A program made the translations under genes and the position numbers. This document shows, one piece after another, positions 18,682 through 30,452 of a stretch of 64,000 nucleotides of DNA (its first letter is position 1; every line of letters starts with the position of its first letter). The notes below the pieces were generated by a model. It had not been told where the DNA came from and ran no database searches. It saw only the letters and a program-made list of their open reading frames with translations. Source of the stretch: an uncultured Bacteroidales bacterium (GTDB taxonomy: Bacteria > Bacteroidota > Bacteroidia > Bacteroidales > P3); assembly GCA_905236645.1 (NCBI GenBank), contig CAJOMZ010000012.1:1-64000 (forward strand). Direction: 5' to 3'.

Positions 18682-20142
18682 ATGAAAACCAGAATTATAC
18701 TTGCATTGTTGATGCTTCTCTGCACCTCGGGTTTGAGTGCGCAGCAGGTGCTTACGCTTGAGCAGTGCCGCGAAAAGGCGCTGCAGGCCAACAAGGGCCT
18801 TAAGATGTCGGAAGAGAAGAGGATTGAGACCGAGAATCTGCAGAAAGCGGCCCTGTGGCAGATGCTGCCCAAGGTGGGCGCCACTGGCGGCTACACCTGG
18901 ATGGACAAGAGCGTAAACCTGCTCAGCGACGAGCAGAGAGACCGCATAAACAACCTGGGGAACAACGTGCAGAACAGCATAGACCAGGCCATCCGCGAGG
19001 AGGCGGGCAACCTGCCCATCGGAGGCCAGCTGATAGGCGACCTGCTGTCAAATGTCGTAAATAATTCAAACCTAAGCTCTTCGCTCAACAATGTCGGTCA
19101 GGAAATCACTCAGGCCCTCGAAACCGACACTCGCAACACGACTTTTGGTGTAGTAACGCTCACGCAGCCTATCTATCTGGGAGGCAAGCTGATGGCGTTA
19201 TATAAGACGGCTTCGCTGATGAACAGATTGTCAGGCATAGAGTACGACAAGAAGAAGGAGGAGACGCTCATCGCCGTCGACGAGGCCTACTGGCAGGTGG
19301 TCAGCGTGAAGCACAAGAAAGAATTGGCCGAGCAATACGCAGCGCTGCTCGACACCCTCAACCACAACGTCGAGGAACTTGTGGCTGCAGAGATGGCCAC
19401 TAAAGGCGATCTGGCCAAAGTGCGCGTCAAACTCAATGAGGCGCAGATGTCGCTTACCAAAGCGACCAATGGCCTTGCACTGGCCAAGATGCTGCTTGCA
19501 CAGCGTTGCGGAATGCCCCTTGACGGCGACTTCGATGTGTCGGAGAGTAATCCGACCCTGGCGCTGACCCGGCGTCAGACAATAGATATGGAGGATGTGT
19601 GGCAGAACCGGCGCGAGATGCAGATGCTTCGCATAAGCGACAGCATATCGCAGCAGGGGGTTCGCCTTGCGGCATCGTCGCTCAAGCCCAACGTTGCCTT
19701 TACGGGCGGCTACCTGTTCTCCAATCCCAACCTGTTCAATGGCTTCCAGAATGAGTGGGGCGGTACGCTGATGGCAGGTGTTGTGGTCAATGTACCCATA
19801 CTCCACATCGGCGGCATCTATTCCATCAAGGCGGCCAAAGCCAAGCGTCGCGAGGTGGCCTACCAGATTGAGGAAGCGCAGGAGATGATTGAGCTGCAGG
19901 TCAACAAGCTGAACTGTGAGTTGGAACTCGCCTACAAGAAACTGGACCAGGCCCAGAGCAACCTGACGCAAGCCGAGGAGAACCTGCGGCTGGCCGACGA
20001 GAGCTTCAAGGCAGGGATGTGCAGCAGCAGCGACCTTATGGCGGCCCAGACCGCCTGGATGTCGGCCAAAAGCGACATCCTTGACGCCGAGATAGAGATA
20101 GAGATGAACAGCATTTACCTTACACAAGCAATTGGAAAATAA
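18682..20142 (+). CDS. TolC family outer membrane efflux protein
   Basis: Signal peptide, LTLEQCREKALQANKGLKMSEEK, periodic helical repeats; start trimmed to ATG 18682. Confidence 0.92.
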   Translation: MKTRIILALLMLLCTSGLSAQQVLTLEQCREKALQANKGLKMSEEKRIETENLQKAALWQMLPKVGATGGYTWMDKSVNLLSDEQRDRINNLGNNVQNSIDQAIREEAGNLPIGGQLIGDLLSNVVNNSNLSSSLNNVGQEITQALETDTRNTTFGVVTLTQPIYLGGKLMALYKTASLMNRLSGIEYDKKKEETLIAVDEAYWQVVSVKHKKELAEQYAALLDTLNHNVEELVAAEMATKGDLAKVRVKLNEAQMSLTKATNGLALAKMLLAQRCGMPLDGDFDVSESNPTLALTRRQTIDMEDVWQNRREMQMLRISDSISQQGVRLAASSLKPNVAFTGGYLFSNPNLFNGFQNEWGGTLMAGVVVNVPILHIGGIYSIKAAKAKRREVAYQIEEAQEMIELQVNKLNCELELAYKKLDQAQSNLTQAEENLRLADESFKAGMCSSSDLMAAQTAWMSAKSDILDAEIEIEMNSIYLTQAIGK

Positions 20143-20156
20143 AACAGTAACAATAA

Positions 20157-21143
20157 ATGAAAGAGAACAACAAGACATTGATTGCAGGCCTTCTGGCCGT
20201 CATAGGCGCGGTGGCCATAGTAGCCCTCGTGGGCCTGTTCGCCATACATCCGCAGAAAGAGATGCTGCTTGGCGAGGCTGATGCCACCGAATACCGTGTG
20301 TCGAATATGGTGCCGGGGCATATCGACCGGCTTTTTGTGAGTGAAGGCGACGTAGTGCGTGCCGGCGACACTCTGGCTCACATAGGTAGCCGTCAGGTCA
20401 ACGCCAAGATGATTCAGGCCAAGGCTGCCCGCAGCGCTGCCAGTGCGCAGAGCCGCAAGGCCAAAGGCGGTGCTCGCGACCAGCAGGTACAGATGGCCTA
20501 CCAGGTGTGGCAGAAAGCACAGGCCGCCGAGTCGGTCTACAAGAAATCGTACGATCGCGTCAAAGGCCTGTATGAGAAAGGCGTTGTCTCGGCACAGCAG
20601 TTCGACGAGGTAGACGCAAAATACAAGGCTGCCCAAGCCGACTGTGCGGCTGCCGAGCAGCAATACCTGATGGCAAAAGAGGGCGCGCAGTCCGAGGACA
20701 TCGCTGCAGCCTCGGCGCTGGTCAACCAAGCCGGCGGTGCCGTGGCTGAGGTGCAGAGCTACCTCGACGACAGCTACATCATCGCTCCTTGCGACGGCGA
20801 GGTGGTTGAGCTCTATGTCAAACTTGGCGACCTTGTAGGCACCGGCGCACCGGTGGCCTCCATACTCGAATTGAGCGACAACTGGTTCAATTTCAGCATC
20901 AGGGAGGATCTGCTCAAGGACATCAAGACAGGCCAGTCGGTCAAGGTGCGCATTCCTGCCCTTGGCGACAATACTTACTCCTGCACGGTACGCAGCGTGA
21001 AGGTTATGGCGAGCTATGCCACCTGGCGTGCCACCAAAACCTTGGGCCAGTACGATGTCAAGAGCTTTGATGTGAAGGTAGTGCCTCAGGAAGACATTGA
21101 AGGCCTGCGGCCCGGAATGACGGCCATTCTGTCTGACAAATAA
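20157..21143 (+). CDS. HlyD family membrane fusion protein
   Basis: Single N-terminal TM, VPGHIDRLFVSEGDVVRAGDTLAHI, IIAPCDGEVVELYVKLGDLV. Confidence 0.92.
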   Translation: MKENNKTLIAGLLAVIGAVAIVALVGLFAIHPQKEMLLGEADATEYRVSNMVPGHIDRLFVSEGDVVRAGDTLAHIGSRQVNAKMIQAKAARSAASAQSRKAKGGARDQQVQMAYQVWQKAQAAESVYKKSYDRVKGLYEKGVVSAQQFDEVDAKYKAAQADCAAAEQQYLMAKEGAQSEDIAAASALVNQAGGAVAEVQSYLDDSYIIAPCDGEVVELYVKLGDLVGTGAPVASILELSDNWFNFSIREDLLKDIKTGQSVKVRIPALGDNTYSCTVRSVKVMASYATWRATKTLGQYDVKSFDVKVVPQEDIEGLRPGMTAILSDK

Positions 21144-21163
21144 GCCTTTGCCCGATATCGACT

Positions 21164-22357
21164 ATGAAGATGCAAGGTGTAAACAGGGTACTTGTCCGCG
21201 AACTGCGGCGCATCTGGCGCAACCCGCGTTATTTAGTCTTGATGACGCTGGGCGTTGTGTTCACCTTTGTCTTCTTTGCCACCATCACCAAAGAGGGACA
21301 GCCGCAGTGCCTGTCGGTAGCTGTGGTCGATATGGACGGCTCCTACCTGTCGCGGCGCATCTGCCACGAGATAGACGCCACGCCGGGTGTGAAAGTCGTT
21401 GCCGTCTACAACAACCACACCGAGGCGCGCAGGGCAATGCAGAGAGGCGACATCTTCGCCTTCTACGAGATTCCCAAAGGCACCTACAACGACCTGCTCC
21501 AGTTCCGCTCGCCCCACTTTGTGCTCTATGTCAATTCGGCCTATATGCTGGCCGGAACCCTGAGCTACAGGCAATTGGCCACGATGGGAATGCTGGCCAC
21601 CGGCGCCGTGCAGCGCGAGGTGTACCGCAAAAACGGCTATAGCGACGAGCAGGCTATGGGGCTTATACAGCCTGTGGAATACGACACGCGCACCATCGGC
21701 AACCCGTGGATAAACTACGGCAACTATCTGATGACCACGCTTATTCCGGCGGTGATAGCCTTCATCGTGCTGATGCACACGACCTACGTCATTGGCCGCG
21801 AGCGTCAGGAGCGCACGCTGAAAAGCTGGATGCGCCGTGCCGGAGGCAACGAACTCTATGCCCTGCTGGGCAAGATGCTGCCCTACACCGCCTGGTACAC
21901 GCTGCTCTGCCTGCTGGCCAACCTGATAATGTTCGGCCCTATGGGGTTCCCGCTCGAGGGCAGCTGGATGCTGATGGTGGTCAACAGCTTATTGCTCGTC
22001 TATGCCGCTCAGTGCGTTGGCTGCTTCATAGCCTGTGTCATCCCCGATCCGCCGCTTGCTATGAGCATCAGCGCCATCTACAGTGCTATGAGCTTCTCGC
22101 TCAGCGGCTTCTCCTTCCCTGTCGAGGGTATGCCAAGCTTCTTCTACAGCTTCGCCTGGCTCTACCCCATACGCCACTACTACCAGAACTTCAGCGACAT
22201 AGCCATCTTCGGCAATGGCTTTGCACACTGCTGGCCGCGCTTCTGTGCGCTTGTGGCTTTCAGCGTGTTGCCCATAGTCGGGGCCCTGTTCCTCCGCTGG
22301 CAAATGTCGTGCCAGGCACGGCAGTCCGTCCAACCCTCTAAAACCGATGTGCAATGA
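21164..22357 (+). CDS. ABC-2 type transporter permease
   Basis: 397 aa, N-terminal TM plus large periplasmic domain plus C-terminal TM bundle. Confidence 0.85.
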   Translation: MKMQGVNRVLVRELRRIWRNPRYLVLMTLGVVFTFVFFATITKEGQPQCLSVAVVDMDGSYLSRRICHEIDATPGVKVVAVYNNHTEARRAMQRGDIFAFYEIPKGTYNDLLQFRSPHFVLYVNSAYMLAGTLSYRQLATMGMLATGAVQREVYRKNGYSDEQAMGLIQPVEYDTRTIGNPWINYGNYLMTTLIPAVIAFIVLMHTTYVIGRERQERTLKSWMRRAGGNELYALLGKMLPYTAWYTLLCLLANLIMFGPMGFPLEGSWMLMVVNSLLLVYAAQCVGCFIACVIPDPPLAMSISAIYSAMSFSLSGFSFPVEGMPSFFYSFAWLYPIRHYYQNFSDIAIFGNGFAHCWPRFCALVAFSVLPIVGALFLRWQMSCQARQSVQPSKTDVQ

Positions 22358-23598
22358 TCAGTGCGCTCAAGGATATATGGACCATCTTCAGCATCGAGGT
22401 GCGCCGCGTGTTCGGCGACTGGACGGTGCTGCTCATCTTCTTTCTCGCCCCGATTCTCTACCCGTTCATCTTCTGCTTTATCTACCACAACGAGAATGTA
22501 GAGAATATGCCGATAGCGGTGGTCGACGAGGCGCGCAGCGCCGACAGTAAGCGCTTCATCCACAAGCTCGACGCCACGCCCGAGCTGACGGTGGCCTACC
22601 GCTGCAGCAACCTTGGCGAGGCGCGTCGGTTGATGGACGGCCACGAGGTGCGCTCCATCTTCTATTTCCCCGAAGACTTCTCGCAGCGCCTGGCCGAGAA
22701 GCGCACAGCCCGTGTCGTAGTCTTCAGCGATATGAGCTCCTTCTACTTCTACAAGGCGGCCCTCACCGGCGGCAACGCCGTGCTCATCGACGAGATGCAC
22801 ACCATAGAGCTGCAGCGCTACAAGCAGGCTGGCCTCAGCGACGAAGAGGCCCAGGTGCAGATGCAGCCCGTAGTGATGGAGAACACCACCCTCTTCAACC
22901 CCACCGGCGGCTACGGAAGCTTCTTCCTGCCCTGCCTTATGGTGCTGGTGATGCACCAGACCCTCTTCCTCGGCATCTGCATCCTTATCGGCGACGCCCG
23001 CGAGAACCGCAAGTCGCTGCGCCTCATACCCTCCCATCTGCGCCGCGCAAGCATACATCGCGTCACCTTTGGCCGCTCGCTGTGCTACCTGCTCATCTAT
23101 GTGCCCCTGTGCATCCTCGACCTCTGGTTCATACCGCGCTGGTTCAACCTGCCCCAGCTTGGCAACCTCTACACCATTCTCATCTTCTGCCTGCCGTTCC
23201 TGCTGGCCACCATCTTCTTCGCTATGACCGTTGGCAACCTACTGGTGCGGCAGAAGATATCGCCTATGCTATGCTTCGTCTTCTTCAGCCTTGTGCTCTT
23301 CATCCTGAGCGGAATGGTGTGGCCGCAGGAGAGTATGCCGCGCTTATGGTACCTCTTCAGCTACCTTTTCCCCTCCACGCCGGGCGTGCAGGGCTACATC
23401 AAGATTGCGTCGATGGGCGCGCAACTCTCCGAGGTGCGCCACGAATATATGACCCTCTGGATACAGGCCGCCGTCTACTTCTCGGCGTCTACGCTCATCC
23501 TCAGCGCCCGGCTTCTGTTGCGCCGCCGCCGCAACATCATAGTCCACAGCCTGCGCCGGCAACAGCAGGCTGTGGTACAGTGGCAGAAAAAACACTAA
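22354..23598 (+). CDS. ABC-2 type transporter permease
   Basis: Paralogous architecture to the upstream gene; ATGA overlap. Confidence 0.85.
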   Translation: MISALKDIWTIFSIEVRRVFGDWTVLLIFFLAPILYPFIFCFIYHNENVENMPIAVVDEARSADSKRFIHKLDATPELTVAYRCSNLGEARRLMDGHEVRSIFYFPEDFSQRLAEKRTARVVVFSDMSSFYFYKAALTGGNAVLIDEMHTIELQRYKQAGLSDEEAQVQMQPVVMENTTLFNPTGGYGSFFLPCLMVLVMHQTLFLGICILIGDARENRKSLRLIPSHLRRASIHRVTFGRSLCYLLIYVPLCILDLWFIPRWFNLPQLGNLYTILIFCLPFLLATIFFAMTVGNLLVRQKISPMLCFVFFSLVLFILSGMVWPQESMPRLWYLFSYLFPSTPGVQGYIKIASMGAQLSEVRHEYMTLWIQAAVYFSASTLILSARLLLRRRRNIIVHSLRRQQQAVVQWQKKH

Positions 23599-23610
23599 AA
23601 GACATCCACA

Positions 23611-24711
23611 ATGCAAAAACCATTAGTCAAAACCCCCAACCTGCTGCAATCCTTCAACGCCAAGAACGCACTGTGGATTGCCCTTGTCGGCAGCGTGCTG
23701 CTGACTGGAATAATGACCCTCGCGCACATCAACCGCGGATGGACCGTCGACGACAACTACCACATCGTCTACTCCTTCTCCGCCAACGCACTGCTGCTGT
23801 TCACCATACTCATCTTCAGCTTCACCGTCATCAAAAGCCGCCTTGCCCATAAATGGAAATACACACTCGGCATCGTCGGCTCGCTGCTCATAGCAATAGC
23901 GCTGTCCACCATCCTGGGATGGCTCTACAGGGCGATATACAGCGACCTCAACCTTGCCGACCCGAACACCGTCAACCTTACACGCGACGTCGTGGTTGCC
24001 GTGATCGCCATCCTTATATCGTTGATACTCTACAACTTCACTCGGCGGCAGCAGTCCAACATCGAAAAAGAACGGCTCCAGAACGAGAACCTGATTGTGC
24101 GCTACGAGGCCCTCGAAAACCAGCTCGACCCCCACTTCCTCTTCAACTCGCTCAACACCCTCAGCGGGCTTATCGGCACCGACGACGCCAAGGCGCAGCA
24201 ATACCTGCAGCAGCTCGCCTCGACCTATCGCTACATAATGCAGGGCAAGCGCCTCGTGACGCTTGAGGAGGAGCTGCAGTTCACCGACTCCTACTGCCAG
24301 ATGATGGCCATACGCTACGGCCAGAACCTGCGCTTCGAACAAGACATCGACCCCGACCTGACACACTACCGCATCATTCCCATCAGTATACAGCTTCTGA
24401 TAGAGAACGCACTGAAACACAACGTGGTCAGCAGCCGCTACCCGCTCACCATACACCTCGAAACGACAGCGGCCCACACCTTCCGCGTAAGCAACACCAT
24501 ACGCCCCAAGCAAGAGGACGATGCCGGCACCGGCCTGGGCCTGGCCAACCTTGCAAAGCGCTATCAACTGCTTTGCCACCAGGACGTTACAATAACCGAT
24601 GCCGACAATGTCTTTGTCGTCGAGGTGCCGCTGCTCGACCCAGCCGAGTCGGACAAATGGATAATACCCCTCGAGGACGGCACGGAGCACAGGCAAAATA
24701 AAATCCGTTAA
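23611..24711 (+). CDS. LytS-like sensor histidine kinase
   Basis: His_kinase motif ALENQLDPHFLFNSLNTLSGLI; HATPase GTGLGLANLAKRYQLL. Confidence 0.92.
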   Translation: MQKPLVKTPNLLQSFNAKNALWIALVGSVLLTGIMTLAHINRGWTVDDNYHIVYSFSANALLLFTILIFSFTVIKSRLAHKWKYTLGIVGSLLIAIALSTILGWLYRAIYSDLNLADPNTVNLTRDVVVAVIAILISLILYNFTRRQQSNIEKERLQNENLIVRYEALENQLDPHFLFNSLNTLSGLIGTDDAKAQQYLQQLASTYRYIMQGKRLVTLEEELQFTDSYCQMMAIRYGQNLRFEQDIDPDLTHYRIIPISIQLLIENALKHNVVSSRYPLTIHLETTAAHTFRVSNTIRPKQEDDAGTGLGLANLAKRYQLLCHQDVTITDADNVFVVEVPLLDPAESDKWIIPLEDGTEHRQNKIR

Positions 24712-24728
24712 AACAAAAATCCTGACTT

Positions 24729-25505
24729 ATGAACGCTATAATCATTGAAGACGAGCAAATTGCAGCCCAGAACCTGAAACGACTGCTTGCCGAGGCAGCC
24801 CCCGACATCCAGGTGACCGACACACTGCAGTCGGTCGAGGAATCGGTCGAATACTTCAGCCACATCCAAACGCCTCTTGATGTGGTCTTTATGGACATCC
24901 ACCTGGCCGACGGCCTTGCCTTCCGCATCTTTGACCAGACCACGGTCAACTGCCCCGTCGTCTTCACCACGGCCTACGACCAATATGCCCTCGACGCATT
25001 CAAAGTCAACGGCATAGACTACCTGCTGAAGCCGATAAACCGGAACGACCTGGCCCGCGCCATCCAGAAACTGCGCCTCCTCGCCAACGAAGGCCCCGAC
25101 CGGCGGCCGGCGCCGCTCAGCCCCGAAACCATAGCGTCGCTGATGGAGATGACCCAGCAGCACCGCTACAAATCGCACTTCCTCATCCCCGTCCGCGACA
25201 AGCTCGTCCCGCTGCCTGTCAAGAGCATAGCCTATATCTTCCTCGACGACAAGATATCGCGCGCCGTGACCTTCGACAACCAGACGCACATCATCGACAA
25301 GCCGCTCGACTACATCTTCGCACAGCTCAACCCCAACCTCTTCTTCCGCGCCAACCGACAGTATATCATCGCCCACAGCGCCGTCGCCGACATCTCGCTC
25401 TGGCCCATCGGCAAGCTGCACGTGAGCCTTACCGTGGCCACCCCCGACAAGATCATCATCCCACGCGCACGCGTCGCGGAATTCAAGGACTGGTACACCA
25501 ACTGA
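24729..25505 (+). CDS. LytTR family response regulator
   Basis: Receiver DVVFMDIHLADG and LytTR domain FFRANRQYIIAHSAV. Confidence 0.93.
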   Translation: MNAIIIEDEQIAAQNLKRLLAEAAPDIQVTDTLQSVEESVEYFSHIQTPLDVVFMDIHLADGLAFRIFDQTTVNCPVVFTTAYDQYALDAFKVNGIDYLLKPINRNDLARAIQKLRLLANEGPDRRPAPLSPETIASLMEMTQQHRYKSHFLIPVRDKLVPLPVKSIAYIFLDDKISRAVTFDNQTHIIDKPLDYIFAQLNPNLFFRANRQYIIAHSAVADISLWPIGKLHVSLTVATPDKIIIPRARVAEFKDWYTN

Positions 25506-25539
25506 CGCCGGCGGCGCCCCGTCCCGCAACCGTTCCCAC

Positions 25540-25560
25540 GGCGTAGCAACACGCCTTTTT
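25540..25560 (+). terminator. short terminator after the LytTR gene
   Basis: GGCGT-agcaac-ACGCC-TTTTT. Confidence 0.45.
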
Positions 25561-25561
25561 C

Positions 25562-25694
25562 ACCGTACCAACACCGCTCGTTGTCCAGTCGTTGTCCAGT
25601 TGTTGTCCAGTTGTTGTCCAGTTCCAGTCATTGACTGGACAACAACTGGACAACAACTGGACAACGACTGGACAACGAGCGGACTTGGTACGGT
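25562..25694. repeat. Family A inverted tandem-array element, copy 2 (A2)
   Basis: Core 25579-25677: four TTGTCCAGT units each way around CCAGTCATTGACTGG; outer arms ACCGTACCAACACCGCTCG / CGAGCGGACTTGGTACGGT pair with 2 mismatches. Confidence 0.97.
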
Positions 25695-25891
25695 CCGGAC
25701 ACGGCGTAAAACCGAAGCAGTCGCGCCTTTTCCGTGCCGAGGGACAGGCTTTCCGCCCTTGCCGGGGCGTCGGCCTGCCGGCGCCGCCGCCGGGCAGGAC
25801 AGGGGACGGGCGAAAAAAAATTCACTCTGTCGCTTTTTTGTTGTATCTTTGCACTTCCAAATACTGTGATTTTTATTTTATTTATTTTTAT

Positions 25892-27103
<1,212 letters not shown>

Positions 27104-27215
27104 CTGATTGGCTTGTAGTTAAAGCCAGTCATTTGAATCATACATAAAAATATTTTCCAGTTTACAAAAAAGTTCGTATCTTTGCACCCGCCAAAATGTA
27201 TAATAAAACGACAAA

Positions 27216-27509
27216 ATGTTTGACTTTGAGACTTCGCTGAGCGGAATAGAATACAAGGTGAGACAGCTGATTGAGGACAACAACCGGCTGAAGGACAGGG
27301 TCTTGGAGCTGACTGAGGCAAACGAAGAACTTAACGAACACATCAAAAACAAAGACAACAAGATAAAGGAATTAATTGAAGAAACCCAAATATTAAAACT
27401 CAGGAATACGCTTGTACAGAAAGGCGATTCAGCAGAAATAAAACTCAAAATCAATCAGTTGATTCGTAATATTGACAAAAGTCTAATGCTATTGACTAAA
27501 GTGGACTGA
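27216..27509 (+). CDS. small coiled-coil protein upstream of zapA
   Basis: 97 aa, almost entirely heptad-like coiled coil. Confidence 0.65.
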   Translation: MFDFETSLSGIEYKVRQLIEDNNRLKDRVLELTEANEELNEHIKNKDNKIKELIEETQILKLRNTLVQKGDSAEIKLKINQLIRNIDKSLMLLTKVD

Positions 27510-27513
27510 CCTG

Positions 27514-27819
27514 ATGGAAAACATATCGGTTACGGTAAACATATTGGAACGAAGTTATAAACTCTCTATTGCAGCGCAAGAAGAGAAGTACCTGCGCGAT
27601 GCCGCTGCGTTGATAGATGCACAGGCAAGATTGTTCAAAAAGCAGTATGGTCACCGTGACAATCAGGACTTGCTGGCGATGGTGTCGCTTATGCAAGTGA
27701 CAGAATTGATGAAGACACAGGACAGCCTTAAGTATAAGGACGAGGAACTGATAGCGAAGCTGGCAGAGATAGACTCTGTGTTGGAGAACAACCTGCATCC
27801 ATCCCAAAACAGTTTGTAA
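27514..27819 (+). CDS. zapA: cell division protein ZapA
   Basis: ISVTVNILERSYKLSIAAQEEKYLRDAAALIDAQ. Confidence 0.85.
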   Translation: MENISVTVNILERSYKLSIAAQEEKYLRDAAALIDAQARLFKKQYGHRDNQDLLAMVSLMQVTELMKTQDSLKYKDEELIAKLAEIDSVLENNLHPSQNSL

Positions 27820-27967
27820 ACTCAACACCATTTACAAACCGAGTCTGCTCAGGGGTGGGTAGGTTAGCCTCTCGCAAGGAGACTGAAGAACTGAGACACC
27901 CGGCGCTCAAATCCTAAAGTTTCAGAGTTTACCATAACTCTTGGAGGGAAGCGATGCAGGTTTTTTT
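27790..27967 (+). ncRNA. ssrS: candidate 6S RNA in the zapA-rny intergenic region
   Basis: CCTGCATC (27792-27799) pairs with GATGCAGG (27953-27960); CCC/GGG; GTAAACTC (27816-27823) pairs with GAGTTTAC (27925-27932); T7 tract at 27961-27967; zapA synteny. Confidence 0.6.
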
Positions 27968-28018
27968 GCCGAAGAGATTGACGAAGCGGGCGCATTCCAC
28001 CAAAATTATTTAAAAACT

Positions 28019-29560
28019 ATGTACATACTGATGATTATCATTGGACTGATTGTAGGCGCCGGCGCAGGAATCGCCGCTACAACGACAGTCCTGAGAAACA
28101 AGCTGCTCGGCAAGAGCCAGCAAGTGCTGAAAGATGCAGAAGAGAAAGGCGAAGTCATAAAGAGAGACAAGATTCTGCAGGCAAAGGAGAAGTATCTCCA
28201 GATGAAAAGCGAATATGACAAGCAGGCTGCCGAGCGCAACAACAAGATGCAAGTGGCCGAGCAGAAGCTGAAACAGCGCGAACAGGCCTTGGCACAGAAG
28301 GTCGAAGACCTGCAGAAAAAGAGCAATGAACTGAAGAGTGCCAGCGACAACCTGAACAGCCAGATAGAGGTGCTGAACAAGCGTAAGGCCGAGACAGAGA
28401 AGATCTACAAGCAGAGCGTAGAGAAGCTGGAGCACATTGCCGGCCTGACGGCTGACGAGGCCAAGCAGCAACTGGTAGAAATGATGACTGACGACGCCCG
28501 CGCCGAGGCTTCGAACACGATTATGGACATTGTGGAGGAGGCCAAGATGACGGCCAACGAACAGGCCAAGAAGATTGTCATTGAATCGATACAGCGCACC
28601 GCTACCGAGCACGCTGTGGAGAACACTGTGAGCGTATTCAACCTTGAAAACGAGGAGGTGAAAGGCCGCATCATCGGTCGCGAGGGCCGTAACATACGCA
28701 CCCTCGAGTCGCTTACCGGCGTGGAAGTCATTATCGACGACTCGCCCGATGCCATTATCCTGTCGAGTTTCGACCCTATCCGCCGCGAGATTGCGCGCCT
28801 GTCGCTGCATAAATTAGTGACGGACGGCCGTATCCACCCGGCACGTATCGAAGAGGTCGTCGCCAAGACGCGCAAGCAGATCGAGCAGGAAATCGCCGAG
28901 GTCGGCAAACGTACTTGCATAGACCTGGGCATCAACAATATGAACCACGAGTTGATGCGTATGGTGGGCCGTATGAAATACCGTTCGTCCTACGGGCAGA
29001 ACCTGCTGCAGCACAGCCGCGAGGTGGCCAACCTTGCCGCGACGATGGCTTCGGAGCTGGGCCTCAATCCCAAGCTTGCCAAGCGTGCAGGCCTGCTCCA
29101 CGACATCGGCAAGGTGCCGGAGAACGAACCCGACCTGCCGCACGCAATATTGGGTATGCGGCTGGCTGAGAAGTACAAAGAGCACCCCGACGTGTGCAAC
29201 GCCATCGGCGCCCACCACGACGAGGCCGAGATGACAAGCCTTCTGTCGCCCATCATCCAGGTGTGCGACGCCATCAGCGGTGCACGCCCGGGCGCTCGCC
29301 GCGAGGTCGTCGAGGCTTACATCAACCGCCTCAACAAGCTCGAGGAAATGGCTATGACCTATCCCGGCGTTGTCAAGACCTATGCTATTCAGGCAGGCCG
29401 CGAGCTCCGCGTCATTGTCGGTGCCGAGAAGGTCAGCGACGTCGAGGCCAACAAGCTGAGCTACGACCTCTCACGCCAGATACAAAGCGAAATGACCTAC
29501 CCGGGCCAGATCAAAGTAACCGTCATCCGCGAAACCCGTGCGGTGAACTACGCAAAGTAA
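28019..29560 (+). CDS. rny: ribonuclease Y
   Basis: N-terminal TM, coiled coil, KH domain [17 protein letters not shown] domain HDIGKVPE. Confidence 0.96.
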   Translation: MYILMIIIGLIVGAGAGIAATTTVLRNKLLGKSQQVLKDAEEKGEVIKRDKILQAKEKYLQMKSEYDKQAAERNNKMQVAEQKLKQREQALAQKVEDLQKKSNELKSASDNLNSQIEVLNKRKAETEKIYKQSVEKLEHIAGLTADEAKQQLVEMMTDDARAEASNTIMDIVEEAKMTANEQAKKIVIESIQRTATEHAVENTVSVFNLENEEVKGRIIGREGRNIRTLESLTGVEVIIDDSPDAIILSSFDPIRREIARLSLHKLVTDGRIHPARIEEVVAKTRKQIEQEIAEVGKRTCIDLGINNMNHELMRMVGRMKYRSSYGQNLLQHSREVANLAATMASELGLNPKLAKRAGLLHDIGKVPENEPDLPHAILGMRLAEKYKEHPDVCNAIGAHHDEAEMTSLLSPIIQVCDAISGARPGARREVVEAYINRLNKLEEMAMTYPGVVKTYAIQAGRELRVIVGAEKVSDVEANKLSYDLSRQIQSEMTYPGQIKVTVIRETRAVNYAK

Positions 29561-29573
29561 AACACGTCACACT

Positions 29574-30452
29574 ATGCTGAATTTCGTCTATTGGAATGTC
29601 GACCCTGTAATCTTTCACATAGGCTCGTTCGGAGTGCGCTGGTACTCGCTGGGCTTCCTGCTGGCATTCCTCTTGGGCTATTTCATAATAGCCCGGATGT
29701 TCAAGCGCGAGGGCGTCGACTCGAAATACCTCGAGTCGTTGCTCATCTATATGTTCGTCGCGGTCCTTGTCGGCGCGCGGTTGGGCCACTGCCTCTTCTA
29801 CCAGCCCGACTATTACCTGACCAAAGAGAACTGGATTGAAATCATACTGCCCTTTGGCCGCGATGCGGACGGATGGCATTTCACTGGCTATGAAGGCCTT
29901 GCCAGCCACGGTGCCGGCATAGGCATCCTGCTGGCCCTGTGGCTGTACTTCCGCAAATACCGTATGAACCCCGTCTGGATTGTAGACAGACTTGTCATAG
30001 TCATCGCCTTAGGCGGCTCCTTCATCCGACTGGGCAACCTGTTCAACAGCGAGATATACGGCGTTCCCACCGACCTGCCCTGGGGCTTCGTCTTCGAGCG
30101 CGCCACGCCGGTGCCCGAAACCGTCCCCAAGCATCCGACTCAACTCTATGAGTCGTTAAGCTACTTCCTCATCTTCCTCGTCAGCCTGCTCGTCTATCGC
30201 AAAAAGGACGGCAAACTGCGTCCGGGAGCGATGTTCGGATGGTGGCTCATAGCCCTGTTCGGAGTGCGCCTGCTGATCGAGTTCGTCAAGGAAGAGCAAG
30301 TGGCCTTCGAACAAGGGATGACGCTCGATATGGGCCAGTGGCTCAGCATACCTTTCATCCTGCTTGGCGTACTGATGTGCATACTTGCGTACAAGGACAA
30401 ATTCAACGAGCACATAATCCTCAAGAAAGACGAAAAAATCCTTAAGAAATGA
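29574..30452 (+). CDS. lgt: prolipoprotein diacylglyceryl transferase
   Basis: GLASHGAGIGILLAL, RLGNLFNSEIYG, HPTQLYESL. Confidence 0.95.
   Translation: MLNFVYWNVDPVIFHIGSFGVRWYSLGFLLAFLLGYFIIARMFKREGVDSKYLESLLIYMFVAVLVGARLGHCLFYQPDYYLTKENWIEIILPFGRDADGWHFTGYEGLASHGAGIGILLALWLYFRKYRMNPVWIVDRLVIVIALGGSFIRLGNLFNSEIYGVPTDLPWGFVFERATPVPETVPKHPTQLYESLSYFLIFLVSLLVYRKKDGKLRPGAMFGWWLIALFGVRLLIEFVKEEQVAFEQGMTLDMGQWLSIPFILLGVLMCILAYKDKFNEHIILKKDEKILKK

Noticed and set aside
25592-25891. N-terminal extension of ribBA in the ORF track
   Set aside because: Starts inside element A2; the conserved RibB start is the ATG at 25892.
25695-25891. FMN riboswitch upstream of ribBA
   Set aside because: No recognisable RFN conserved blocks were seen in this region; only element A2 and promoter-like sequence.
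27941-28018. N-terminal extension of rny in the ORF track
   Set aside because: Overlaps the candidate ncRNA; RNase Y normally begins at the TM segment MYILMIIIG (28019).
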